From the NCBI RefSeq assembly GCF_018598185.1, contig NZ_JAHESC010000007.1, positions 1 through 64,000 on the forward strand: a DNA stretch of 64,000 nt, given 5' to 3'. Under the pieces are notes generated by a model that searched no databases, had not been told where the DNA came from, and saw only the letters and a list, made by a program, of their open reading frames with translations. Shown one piece after another: positions 24,508-34,826 of this stretch. Origin of the DNA: Dawidia soli. Lineage in GTDB: Bacteria; Bacteroidota; Bacteroidia; Cytophagales; Cyclobacteriaceae. Position 1 is the first letter of the stretch; every line of letters begins with the position of its first letter. The position numbers were made by a program, and so were the translations under genes.

Positions 24508-27500
24508 ATGGAAGAGTCTAAGAAGATATATTGGAAAGGCATTGAGCAGTTAGCGAACCATCCTGAGTTTGTAAAGCACGCTCATAACGAATTTGCTCCG
24601 GGCCCTGAGCCGGAGGAAGATCCGGGCCACTCGCGCCGGGATTTCCTGAAGATGATGGGTTTCGGTATGTCTGCTGTAGCGTTGGCCGCGTGTGAGGCTC
24701 CGATCCGCAAGGCGATCCCGTATATCAATAAACCCGTAGATCTGGACCCCAGCGTTCCGAACTACTACGCATCTACCTATATTAACGGTGGTGACTACGC
24801 CAGCATCGTGGTGAAAACCCGCGAGGGCCGCCCGATCAAGATCGATGGCAACGCGCTGTCATCTGTGACCCAAGGGGGTACAAGCGCACAGGTAGAGGCC
24901 TCCGTACTCTCTTTATATGATAACGCCCGCCTGCGCGGCCCCAAGATCGGTAAAGACAAGATCAGCTGGGAAGACCTTGATAAACAAGTTATTGCAAAGC
25001 TGAAAAGCATTGCCGCACAAGGTGGTCAGATCCGCATTGTGAGCAATACCATCATCAGCCCCAGCACCAAGGCTGCCATCGAGAAGTTCAAGGCAACATA
25101 CCCTACTACGCAAGTAGTACAGTATGACCAGACTTCGGCCTTCGGTATTGTGAAAGCGAACGAAGAGTCTTTCGGTGCCGCGATCATTCCTTCTTACGAT
25201 TTTAGCAAAGCAAAAGTGATCGTAGGGGTAGCCGCTGACTTCATTGGCAGCTGGGTATCGCCGATCGAATTCACCAAACAATATGCCCTGACGCGCGAGG
25301 TGACGGAAACCAAGCGTGAAATGTCACGTCACTACCAGTTCGAGTCGATCATGTCGATCACCGGTGCGAACGCCGACTACCGCGTGCAGATCAAGCCTTC
25401 GGAAGAAGGTGCTGTCGTGACGCAACTGTACAACCTGCTCGCCGCAAAGGCCGGCCGCCCGACGGTAACGGGGGGTGTAGACAAACCGAACCTGGGCAAA
25501 GCCGCCGAAGAGCTGTGGGCAAACCGCGGCGCGGCGCTGGTGGTAGCCGGTTCTAACGACAAGGCTATCCAGGTGATCGTAAACGCGATCAACGACATCC
25601 TGGGCAGCTACGGCACGACGATCAACACCGCGCTGCCGGTGAACTATCGTCAAGGTGACGACCTGGCCATGGCCAACTTTGTAAATGAACTGGAAGGCGG
25701 CAAGATCGATGTCGTCATCTTCTATAATTGTAACCCGGTATACGATCATCCGAGCGGCGAGAAGATCGCAGCGGCCCTGAAAGCGCTGGCGCTTTCGGTC
25801 GCGACAGCCTACAAGGAAGACGAAACCGGCACGTTGACCAACTACCTGGCACCCGACCACCACTTCCTGGAAGCATGGAACGATGCCGAGCCCAAACCCG
25901 GTCATTACAGCCTGGGCCAGCCGGCCATCACGCCGATCTTCAAGTCGCGTGCTGCACAGGAAAGCTTCCTGATCTGGAGCGGCGAGACGAATGTTGATTA
26001 TTTCGAAGTAGTAAAAAATAACTGGAAGAACTGGTTCTATACCGGCCAGACGCTGGATTTCCAGAGCTTCTGGGATAAATGCCTGTACGACGGCGTGTTT
26101 GAGAAACCCACTACGCTGATGGCCACGACGCCGACCTTTGGCGGCAACGTATCGGCAGCAGCATCGGCTATCGCCAGCAACTACAAGACCAGCCAGTGGG
26201 AGCTTGTGCTCTACGAAAGCGGCAACATCGGCAACGGCTCACAAGCCAACAACCCGCTGCTGCAAGAGCTTCCCGACCCGATCACCAAGGCTACCTGGGA
26301 TCACTACGTAACCGTATCGCCGAAAGACGCGAGCGGCATTGACTTCTCTGAAAGCATTACCAAATACTATACCATCACGGCAAACGGCAAGACCGTGAAG
26401 CTGCCGTTGCTGGTACAACCCGGCCAGACGCCCGGCACCATCGGTATTCCGGTGGGATACGGTCGTACCAAGGCGGGCAAAGTAGCCGACAACATCGGTG
26501 AGAACGTATACCCGATGGTAACCATGGTGAACGGCTCGTTGAGCTACAACGCCGTGGACGTGAAGTTCGAAGCTACCACCGAAACCTATCAGATCGCACA
26601 GACCCAGACGCACAACACGTACATGGGCCGTGAGACGGTCGTACAGGAAACCATCCTGGAGTCGTTCAAGGACAAGCACTGGGAGCGTGAGTTCCAACCG
26701 TCGGTTGCTACCTGGATGAAAGACGACCACAAAGCCAAGCCCGATGAGCTGAACATGTGGAAAGGTCACGAATACAAAGACCACCACTGGGCGATGTCCA
26801 TCGACCTGAACACCTGTACAGGTTGCGCTGCTTGCGTGGTAGCCTGTAACGTAGAAAATAACGTATCGCTGGTAGGTCGCGAAGAGGTGATCAACCGTCG
26901 TGAAATGCACTGGCTGCGGATCGACCGCTACTACAGCAGCGATGCTCCTGCCGATGATTGGGCGGGTGTGGAAGTGGCCGCGGAAAACCCGGAAGTGGTA
27001 TTCCAGCCGATGCTTTGCCAGCATTGTAACAACGCGCCTTGCGAAACGGTATGTCCGGTGGCTGCGACGACGCACAGCACCGAAGGTCTGAACCAAATGA
27101 CCTACAACCGTTGTATCGGTACCCGCTATTGCGCAAACAACTGTCCCTATAAAGTACGTCGCTTCAACTGGTTCAAATATCACGACAACAAACAGTTCGA
27201 GGTATCGAACCCGGCGATGAACACCGACCTCGGCAAGATGGTCCTCAACCCCGACGTGACGGTACGTTCACGCGGTGTGATGGAGAAGTGCTCGTTCTGC
27301 GTGCAGCGCATCCAGGGGGGTAAACTGAACGCCAAGAGAGAGAAACGCAAGCTGAAAGACGGCGATGTCGACACCGCGTGTGCCGCAGCCTGCTCGACCG
27401 GCGCGATCGTCTTCGGTGACTTGAACAACCCGGAAAGCCGGATCTCGAAACTTCTCAAGATCCGTCCGCAAGATCCCAAGCACCCTTACAAGATGGACAA

Positions 27501-27606
27501 GGTTGCCGACAACCCGCGCGCGTACCGTGTGATCGAAGAGATCGGCGTGAAGCCGAACATCTGGTACCTGACGAAAGTACGGAATAAAGACAGCGCGAAA
27601 GCGTAA
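24508..27606 (+). CDS. actB: Alternative complex III subunit B, molybdopterin-like and iron-sulfur protein
   Basis: 1032 residues. A twin-arginine motif 'SRRDFLKMMGFGMSA' at residues 42-56 runs into a lipobox 'ALAAC' (Cys62), so the protein is Tat-exported and lipid-anchored, as known for this subunit. Residues 100-740 resemble the molybdopterin oxidoreductase catalytic fold, which in ActB binds no molybdenum. The C-terminal 280 residues carry four cysteine clusters: 'CTGCAACVVAC' (from about 770), 'CQHCNNAPCETVCP' (837), 'CIGTRYCANNCP' (869) and 'CSFC' (928) with the downstream 'CAAACSTGA'. These bind three 4Fe-4S and one 3Fe-4S centre in characterised complexes. It takes electrons from quinol at ActC and passes them to the hemes of ActA. 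Confidence 0.97.
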   Translation: MEESKKIYWKGIEQLANHPEFVKHAHNEFAPGPEPEEDPGHSRRDFLKMMGFGMSAVALAACEAPIRKAIPYINKPVDLDPSVPNYYASTYINGGDYASIVVKTREGRPIKIDGNALSSVTQGGTSAQVEASVLSLYDNARLRGPKIGKDKISWEDLDKQVIAKLKSIAAQGGQIRIVSNTIISPSTKAAIEKFKATYPTTQVVQYDQTSAFGIVKANEESFGAAIIPSYDFSKAKVIVGVAADFIGSWVSPIEFTKQYALTREVTETKREMSRHYQFESIMSITGANADYRVQIKPSEEGAVVTQLYNLLAAKAGRPTVTGGVDKPNLGKAAEELWANRGAALVVAGSNDKAIQVIVNAINDILGSYGTTINTALPVNYRQGDDLAMANFVNELEGGKIDVVIFYNCNPVYDHPSGEKIAAALKALALSVATAYKEDETGTLTNYLAPDHHFLEAWNDAEPKPGHYSLGQPAITPIFKSRAAQESFLIWSGETNVDYFEVVKNNWKNWFYTGQTLDFQSFWDKCLYDGVFEKPTTLMATTPTFGGNVSAAASAIASNYKTSQWELVLYESGNIGNGSQANNPLLQELPDPITKATWDHYVTVSPKDASGIDFSESITKYYTITANGKTVKLPLLVQPGQTPGTIGIPVGYGRTKAGKVADNIGENVYPMVTMVNGSLSYNAVDVKFEATTETYQIAQTQTHNTYMGRETVVQETILESFKDKHWEREFQPSVATWMKDDHKAKPDELNMWKGHEYKDHHWAMSIDLNTCTGCAACVVACNVENNVSLVGREEVINRREMHWLRIDRYYSSDAPADDWAGVEVAAENPEVVFQPMLCQHCNNAPCETVCPVAATTHSTEGLNQMTYNRCIGTRYCANNCPYKVRRFNWFKYHDNKQFEVSNPAMNTDLGKMVLNPDVTVRSRGVMEKCSFCVQRIQGGKLNAKREKRKLKDGDVDTACAAACSTGAIVFGDLNNPESRISKLLKIRPQDPKHPYKMDKVADNPRAYRVIEEIGVKPNIWYLTKVRNKDSAKA

Positions 27607-27665
27607 TCGTTCGGGTAACGACAACATAAGAGAGAGTAAAAGAAAACGGAAAAATTTTTAGATAA

Positions 27666-29042
<1,377 letters not shown>

Positions 29043-29064
29043 GCCTTAAATGATCTAGTAGAAA

Positions 29065-29595
29065 ATGAATGCAGATAAGAACTTTTTAGTAGGCGTATTC
29101 AACGACGAGGTGGTCCTGCTGGACGGCATTAAGAAGGTACGCACGAGCGGGCTGAAGATACACGAAGTATTTTCGCCGTTCCCGGTACACGGCATTGACG
29201 ATGCCCTCGGCCTGAAGCGTTCGCGCCTGCCGCGCGCGGCGTTCCTGTTCGGCCTGACCGGTACGACCCTGGCCCTTACCATGCAGATCTGGATGCTGGG
29301 TTATGACTGGCCGATGATCATCGGTGGTAAGAACTACGCGTCCCTGCCGCCTTTTATCCCGGTTACGTTCGAATTGACGGTACTGCTGTCGGCCCTCGGC
29401 ATGGTGGCGACCTTCCTGATCGTAAGCGATATGAAGCCGTACAAATGGCCCCGGCAGTTCGACATCCGCAGCACGGACGACAAACACGTGATGGCGATCG
29501 ACCTGGCGCTGAACAGCGGCAAGAGCAAAGACGAGATCGCCCGCATCCTGCGCGAGGCCGGCGCTTCTGAAGTGAACGAAAAGAATTTTGAATAA
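29065..29595 (+). CDS. actD: Alternative complex III subunit D (DUF3341)
   Basis: 176 residues. DUF3341 domain: N-terminal ferredoxin-like part ('FLVGVFNDEVVLLDGIKKV', 'IHEVFSPFPVHGIDDALGL') and two membrane helices at about 57-80 ('AAFLFGLTGTTLALTMQIW') and 95-120 ('FIPVTFELTVLLSALGMVA'). The second half ends in a polar tail. In known complexes ActD packs against ActC and ActF at the cytoplasmic side. The stop codon overlaps the first open frame of actE and is 17 bases before the actE ATG. Confidence 0.95.
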   Translation: MNADKNFLVGVFNDEVVLLDGIKKVRTSGLKIHEVFSPFPVHGIDDALGLKRSRLPRAAFLFGLTGTTLALTMQIWMLGYDWPMIIGGKNYASLPPFIPVTFELTVLLSALGMVATFLIVSDMKPYKWPRQFDIRSTDDKHVMAIDLALNSGKSKDEIARILREAGASEVNEKNFE

Positions 29596-29611
29596 TCATA
29601 GTATACTAACC

Positions 29612-30238
29612 ATGCGTTTTGTAAAAAACTTGTTTGTGGGAATGTCGGCCGCCATGCTTCTGGCTTCATGCGGAGCAGGTGGTGATAACCAGGGTACGGA
29701 ATATGCCCCCAACATGTATCACTCAGTAGCCTATGAGCCCTATAGCCAGATCGTTGATGAAGACGCCGGACGTTGGGTAACGTCGATCGAATATCCCGAC
29801 GGTCACGCCGAGTTCTTCAACTCCAATAAATTGAACGGTAAGCATCGCATGAACATGCGCGAGCTGCCGCCGAACACCGTGCCCCGCAACAAGCACGGCT
29901 GGTTACCGTACCGCCTGGGCAAGGACAGCCTGGCGTTTGCCGCCGCTACGCTGAAGAACCCGCTGGACTCTACCGCGGCGATCGTAGGCGAAGGCAAAGT
30001 GCTGTACGAAACGTACTGCGACCACTGCCACGGCCCGAAAGGCGAAGGCAACGGTAAGGTAGCCGACAAATATGCGGGCGTTCCGAACTACAAGTCTGAT
30101 GCGTTGAAGAGCATCAGCGAAGGCCACATCTTCCACGTGATCACCATGGGTAAAGGCCTGATGTGGTCGCACGCTTCGCAAATAAGCGTTGAAGACCGCT
30201 GGAAGATCGCCAAGTATGTGAAGACGCTGCAGAAATAG
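29612..30238 (+). CDS. actE: Alternative complex III subunit E, monoheme cytochrome c lipoprotein
   Basis: 208 residues from the ATG at 29612; an ATG at 29588 would add eight residues before the signal. The signal ends in a lipobox 'LLASC', so the protein is a lipoprotein of the periplasmic face. One heme motif CDHCH lies in 'YETYCDHCHGPKGEGNGKV' near residue 138, in a class I cytochrome c domain covering the last 90 residues, with Met ligand candidates in 'HVITMGKGLMWSHA'. The N-terminal part ('YAPNMYHSVAYEPYSQI') wraps around the complex in known structures. It is the likely electron exit to subunit II of the oxidase. Confidence 0.95.
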   Translation: MRFVKNLFVGMSAAMLLASCGAGGDNQGTEYAPNMYHSVAYEPYSQIVDEDAGRWVTSIEYPDGHAEFFNSNKLNGKHRMNMRELPPNTVPRNKHGWLPYRLGKDSLAFAAATLKNPLDSTAAIVGEGKVLYETYCDHCHGPKGEGNGKVADKYAGVPNYKSDALKSISEGHIFHVITMGKGLMWSHASQISVEDRWKIAKYVKTLQK

Positions 30239-30283
30239 AAGTAAGAGAAAAAACGATAACCGACCACGGATAACGATAAAACA

Positions 30284-31711
30284 ATGGCTCATCATCACGT
30301 AGAAGTTGCTGACGAACAGTATGTATTCAGACCGGAGACCAAGCGGAAGCTTTTCTACCTGCTCTTTGCAGGTATTCTGCTCTTCGCTATCGGCCTCGGG
30401 TATGCAATATCGCAAGAAGGTAAAGGTGGGCACCACGAAGAGGGGCACCACGGGGCTTTACACACCGAGAAAATGGTCGCCAGCAATGAGCACGGTGCGG
30501 CCGCTTCTGAAGGCGCACAACACGACGAACATGCGGCGGCATCCGAAGGCCATGGGCACGATGTCCATGGCGGCGGCGAGCACCACGAAGCACCTACCTG
30601 GCGGAAGCGGTTGTACACCACACTGTGGCAGAACAACGTCTTCTTTATCGGTCTCGGTCTCATCGGTTTGTTTTTCGTAGCCATCCAGTACGCTGCCATG
30701 GCCGGCTGGTCGGCCGGTGTGAAGCGCATTGCCATGGCCATGGGCACGTGGATCCCGATCGCGGGTATCCTGACCCTCGTGCTCTGGTTCCTGACGCACC
30801 ACGACATCTTCCACTGGACGCACAGCTACCTGTACGACCCCAACGGCGGGCAGTTCGATAAGATCATCAACAAAAAGGCGCCGTTCTTTTTCTGGCCCCT
30901 GGCCGGCGGTACTTTCCCGCTCTTCTTTATCCTTCGCATGGTCCTTTTCTTTGGCCTGTGGTATTATTTCTTTACCCGGATCAGAAAGAACATGATGGCG
31001 GAAGATCTCGATCCGTCTACCGAGTATTGGTACAAGAACCGCGTCGTTTCTACCGTGTTCCTGATCGTCTTCGGCGTGAGCTCTTCGATTGCCGCATGGG
31101 ACTGGGTGATGAGCATCGACACGCACTGGTTCTCGACGATGTTCGGTTGGTATGTATTTGCCAGCTGGTGGGTAACGGCCCTGGCCGCGATCACCTGGAT
31201 TGCCGCCAGCCTGAAGTCGGCAGGATACCTGAAAGTGGTGAACTCGAACCACCTGCACGACCTCGGTAAATTCGTATTTGCTTTCTCGATCTTCTGGACC
31301 TATATCTGGTTCGGTCAGTTCCTGCTGATCTACTACGCCAACATCCCGGAAGAAACAGTATACTTCATCGAGCGTATGCGGACCAGTCCTTATAGCTGGA
31401 TCTTCTACCTCAACATCATCGTAAACTTTGTTCTTCCGTTCCTGCTTCTGATGACGCGTGATTCAAAACGTCAGCTGTCTACCCTGAAGCTGGTTTGCCC
31501 GATCGTTATCGTAGGACACTGGTTTGATTTCTTCAACATGGTGACTCCGGGCGTGATGCAACACGACGGCGGCGTCGGTTTCCTGGAAATCGGCACGTTC
31601 CTGATCTTCACAGCAGTGTTCCTGCTTGTGGTTCTCAGCAGCCTTACGAAGCTGCCGCTGGTTGGTAAGAACCATCCGATGTTACAAGAAAGTCTTGGTC
31701 ACCACATTTAA
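30284..31711 (+). CDS. actF: Alternative complex III subunit F with His-rich insertion
   Basis: 475 residues, about ten membrane helices, a paralogue of ActC. After the first helix (about 22-42, 'LFYLLFAGILLFAIGLGYA') there is a loop of about 55 residues very rich in His, Glu, Gly and Ala ('HHEEGHHGALH', 'GHGHDVHGGGEHHE'), longer than expected for the family. The remaining helices include 'HDIFHWTHSYLYDP', 'SLKSAGYLKVVNSNHLHDLG' and 'WFGQFLLIYYANIPEETVYF'. ActF completes the membrane core opposite ActC and is proposed to help proton movement; its quinol site is not retained in known complexes. It precedes coxB by 15 bases. Confidence 0.95.
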   Translation: MAHHHVEVADEQYVFRPETKRKLFYLLFAGILLFAIGLGYAISQEGKGGHHEEGHHGALHTEKMVASNEHGAAASEGAQHDEHAAASEGHGHDVHGGGEHHEAPTWRKRLYTTLWQNNVFFIGLGLIGLFFVAIQYAAMAGWSAGVKRIAMAMGTWIPIAGILTLVLWFLTHHDIFHWTHSYLYDPNGGQFDKIINKKAPFFFWPLAGGTFPLFFILRMVLFFGLWYYFFTRIRKNMMAEDLDPSTEYWYKNRVVSTVFLIVFGVSSSIAAWDWVMSIDTHWFSTMFGWYVFASWWVTALAAITWIAASLKSAGYLKVVNSNHLHDLGKFVFAFSIFWTYIWFGQFLLIYYANIPEETVYFIERMRTSPYSWIFYLNIIVNFVLPFLLLMTRDSKRQLSTLKLVCPIVIVGHWFDFFNMVTPGVMQHDGGVGFLEIGTFLIFTAVFLLVVLSSLTKLPLVGKNHPMLQESLGHHI

Positions 31712-31726
31712 TTTATAGAAAGCGCT

Positions 31727-32797
31727 ATGATGAGTTTGATTATTGTTCTGGGTGTTGTTCTGGTTCTCGGAATTCTATTCCTGATCTTCCGGATAAGCAC
31801 TTTAGTAGGCATCGCGAGAGGTAAGAAGGAGGAGTATGTAAGTCCCAGCAACGGGGTACATGCCGTGCTCTTTATCGTCTTCCTGGTGTTGAGTCTGGCA
31901 CTTTTCTTCTGGTATTCGTTTACCCGTTTTGATCTGTATACGTTGCCGATCGCTTCCGAGCACGGCAAGAAGACCGATGGTCTGTTCTGGATCACGATGG
32001 CGATCACCGTGATCGCGTTCGTGATCATCTCGATCATCATGTTCGTGTTCATTTACCAATATCGTTACAACCCGGCCCGCCGCGCGAAGTTCTTCCCGGA
32101 CAACCACTACCTGGAGCTTACCTGGACGATCATACCCGCCATTGTGCTGGCCCTGTTGATCTTCACGGGTCTGCGCACCTGGAACGAGATCACTGCGCCG
32201 GCGTCAAAAGATGCCGAGGTGATCGAACTGATCGCGCAGCAGTTTGCCTGGACCGCCCGTTACCCGGGTGTGAAAGACCAATCGCTGGGCAAGGTGAACT
32301 ACAAGCTCATCGACGCTGTAAACGAATTTGGTCTGGACCTGAGCGACAAGAACTCGTTCGACGATTTCAAGTCTCTGGAACTGCACTTGCCGGTAGGGCA
32401 GGAGATCCTGCTGAAGATCCGTGCGAAAGATGTTATTCACAGCGTGTTCCTGCCGCACTTCCGCGTGAAGATGGACGCCGTGCCGGGTATGCCCACGCAA
32501 TTTAAGTTCGTGGCAACCAAGACTACGGAGCAAATGCGCGACGAGCTCGGCAACCCGAATTTCAATTACGAGCTTGCCTGTACGGAGATCTGCGGCCGCG
32601 GACACTTCTCGATGAAGATGTCGGTAGTCGTAGAAGAGCAGGAAGACTATGAGCGTTGGAAGGCTTCACAAGAGGCCTGGCTGAAACAAAACCCCGACTA
32701 CCTCAACAAGGTACCGGCGGAATTGAAGGAGGCAGCTATGATCAAAGCCGGTATGCAAGCTGATCCCGGTGCCGGTGTAGCGGTAGTGAAAGAATAA
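31727..32797 (+). CDS. ctaC: Cytochrome c oxidase subunit II
   Basis: 356 residues. The CuA site is complete: 'HSVFLPHFRVKMD' supplies the first His and 'CTEICGRGHFSM' supplies both Cys, the Glu, the second His and Met. There is no cytochrome c domain at the C-terminus, so this is not of the fused caa3 type and depends on an outside heme donor, probably ActA or ActE. The N-terminus has about four membrane helices ('IIVLGVVLVLGILFLIF', 'AVLFIVFLVLSLALFFW', 'ITMAITVIAFVIISIIM', 'IIPAIVLALLIFTGL') where two are usual elsewhere. Directly downstream of actF in the same operon. Confidence 0.96.
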   Translation: MMSLIIVLGVVLVLGILFLIFRISTLVGIARGKKEEYVSPSNGVHAVLFIVFLVLSLALFFWYSFTRFDLYTLPIASEHGKKTDGLFWITMAITVIAFVIISIIMFVFIYQYRYNPARRAKFFPDNHYLELTWTIIPAIVLALLIFTGLRTWNEITAPASKDAEVIELIAQQFAWTARYPGVKDQSLGKVNYKLIDAVNEFGLDLSDKNSFDDFKSLELHLPVGQEILLKIRAKDVIHSVFLPHFRVKMDAVPGMPTQFKFVATKTTEQMRDELGNPNFNYELACTEICGRGHFSMKMSVVVEEQEDYERWKASQEAWLKQNPDYLNKVPAELKEAAMIKAGMQADPGAGVAVVKE

Positions 32798-32830
32798 GAA
32801 GCAGTATTCCCATCAAGATTTAACAACGAC

Positions 32831-34738
32831 ATGGCAACAACCGATATCCACATTCACCAAGACGTACACCACCACGGCGATGGTCACGATCATGATCACG
32901 ACCACGAGCACCACGGTGGAAACTTCTGGACCACGTATATTTTCAGCGAAGACCATAAGATCATTGGTAAGCAGTTCCTCATCACGGGTATCTTCTGGGC
33001 TTTGCTGGGCGGCTCGCTTTCGGTGATCTTCCGTCTGCAGCTCGGCTTCCCCGACATGAACCTGGAGTGGCTGAAGCCCATCCTGGGGGGCTGGATCACG
33101 CCCGAAGGTAAGCTCGACCCCGAGTTCTACCTGGCGCTGGTGACGATGCACGGTACCATCATGGTGTTCTTCGTACTGACCGCCGGTTTGAGCGGTACGT
33201 TCTCGAACTTCCTCATTCCGCTGCAGATCGGCGCCCGCGATATGGCCTCGGGCTTTATGAACATGCTGTCCTACTGGTTCTTCTTTGCTTCCAGCGTGCT
33301 GATGTTCATCTCCCTGTTCCTCGAGACCGGCCCTGCGGCCGGTGGCTGGACGGTATACCCGCCCCTGAGCGCGCTGCCGCAAGCCATTAAAGGCTCGGGC
33401 CTGGGGATGACCTTGTGGCTGGTCGCCATGGCATTGTTTATCGTGAGCTCGCTGTTGGGAAGCATCAACTACATTTCGACTGTGATCAACATGCGTACCC
33501 GGGGTATGTCGTTTACCCGGTTGCCGCTGACGATCTGGGCCTTCTTCTTTACGGCCATTATCGGTATCCTGTCGTTCCCCGTACTGTTTGCTGCGGCGTT
33601 GCTGCTGATCTTCGATCGTAGCTTCGGCACCAGCTTCTACCTGTCGGACATCTATATCGGTGGTGAAGCCCTCGCGCACGACGGTGGTAGCCCGGTGCTG
33701 TTCCAGCACTTGTTCTGGTTCCTCGGTCACCCCGAAGTATATATCGTATTGTTGCCGGCGCTGGGTATCTCTTCGGAGATCATTGCCACCAACTCGCGCA
33801 AGCCTATCTTCGGCTACAAGGCCATGATCGGTTCCATGCTCTTCATCGCCATCCTGTCGTTCATCGTATGGGCACACCACATGTTCGTGACGGGTATGAA
33901 CCCGTTCCTGGGCTCGATCTTCATGCTGTTGACGCTGATCATCGCGGTACCGTCTGCGGTGAAGATCTTCAACTATGTAACAACACTGTGGAAGGGTAAT
34001 ATCGTATTTACACCCGGCATGCTCTTCTCGATCGGCCTGGTATCGTTCTTCCTGACAGGCGGTATCACCGGTATCTTCCTGGGTAACTCGGCCATCGACA
34101 TCCAGCTGCACGATACATATTTCGTGGTCGCTCACTTCCACCTGGTAATGGGTAGCGCATCGTTCTTCGGTATGCTGGCCGGTATCTACCACTGGTTCCC
34201 GAAGATGTTCGGTCGCATGATGAACGAGCGCCTGGGCCAGATCCATTTCTGGATCACCTTCATCGGTGTATACATGGTGTTCTTCCCGATGCACTACATT
34301 GGTATCGCGGGCTTCCCGAGAAGATATTATTCCTGGACGAACTTCGAGACCTTCAGTGGTTTCGCAGATCTGAACATGCTGGTGTCTCTCGCGGCTATTC
34401 TGACACTGGCGGCGCAGTTCATCTTCCTGTTCAACTTCTTCTACAGCATCTGGCGCGGCCGTTTGGCGCCGGCCAACCCGTGGAACGCCAACACGCTGGA
34501 GTGGACCACCCCGCGCAACCCGGGTCACGGCAACTGGCCTGGCGAAATCCCGGCGGTATACCGCTGGCCTTATGACTACAGCAAGCCGGGCGCGAAAGAT
34601 GACTTCATCCCGCAGACCATACCGTTCTCGGAAACGCCGGAATCCAACCTTCCGCACGAAACTGAGCTGATCAAGCTGGAAAGCACTTCGGGTGATGATA
34701 TTATCATCCAGGGAGGCAAGCTGGAAGGCAACCATTAA
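32831..34738 (+). CDS. ctaD: Cytochrome c oxidase subunit I with His-rich N-terminus
   Basis: 635 residues, twelve helices. Catalytic core motifs are intact: 'VTMHGTIMVFF' (heme a ligand region), 'FWFLGHPEVYIVLLPALG' (CuB His, Glu of the A1-type proton channel and the His-Tyr pair), 'VWAHHMFVTGM' (CuB His pair) and 'VAHFHLVMGSASF' (heme ligands). The first 35 residues are unusually His-rich ('HIHQDVHHHGDGHDHDHDHE'), which could bind copper or zinc. The subunit reduces oxygen to water at heme a3-CuB and pumps protons. The very long antisense open frame across this gene is a codon-composition shadow. Confidence 0.97.
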   Translation: MATTDIHIHQDVHHHGDGHDHDHDHEHHGGNFWTTYIFSEDHKIIGKQFLITGIFWALLGGSLSVIFRLQLGFPDMNLEWLKPILGGWITPEGKLDPEFYLALVTMHGTIMVFFVLTAGLSGTFSNFLIPLQIGARDMASGFMNMLSYWFFFASSVLMFISLFLETGPAAGGWTVYPPLSALPQAIKGSGLGMTLWLVAMALFIVSSLLGSINYISTVINMRTRGMSFTRLPLTIWAFFFTAIIGILSFPVLFAAALLLIFDRSFGTSFYLSDIYIGGEALAHDGGSPVLFQHLFWFLGHPEVYIVLLPALGISSEIIATNSRKPIFGYKAMIGSMLFIAILSFIVWAHHMFVTGMNPFLGSIFMLLTLIIAVPSAVKIFNYVTTLWKGNIVFTPGMLFSIGLVSFFLTGGITGIFLGNSAIDIQLHDTYFVVAHFHLVMGSASFFGMLAGIYHWFPKMFGRMMNERLGQIHFWITFIGVYMVFFPMHYIGIAGFPRRYYSWTNFETFSGFADLNMLVSLAAILTLAAQFIFLFNFFYSIWRGRLAPANPWNANTLEWTTPRNPGHGNWPGEIPAVYRWPYDYSKPGAKDDFIPQTIPFSETPESNLPHETELIKLESTSGDDIIIQGGKLEGNH

Positions 34739-34826
34739 TAGATATTCATAGCAGGGTTCCAGGCTTCGCAGGGAAAGATGGCAACATCTTACCGGAGCCT
34801 GGAACCCTCAGTTTTTAAAACGATTC

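Noticed and set aside
32813-34735. 640-residue open frame antisense to oxidase subunit I
   Set aside because: It mirrors a fully conserved ctaD gene; the protein is rich in Arg, Gln, His and Glu from antisense codons and has no domain.
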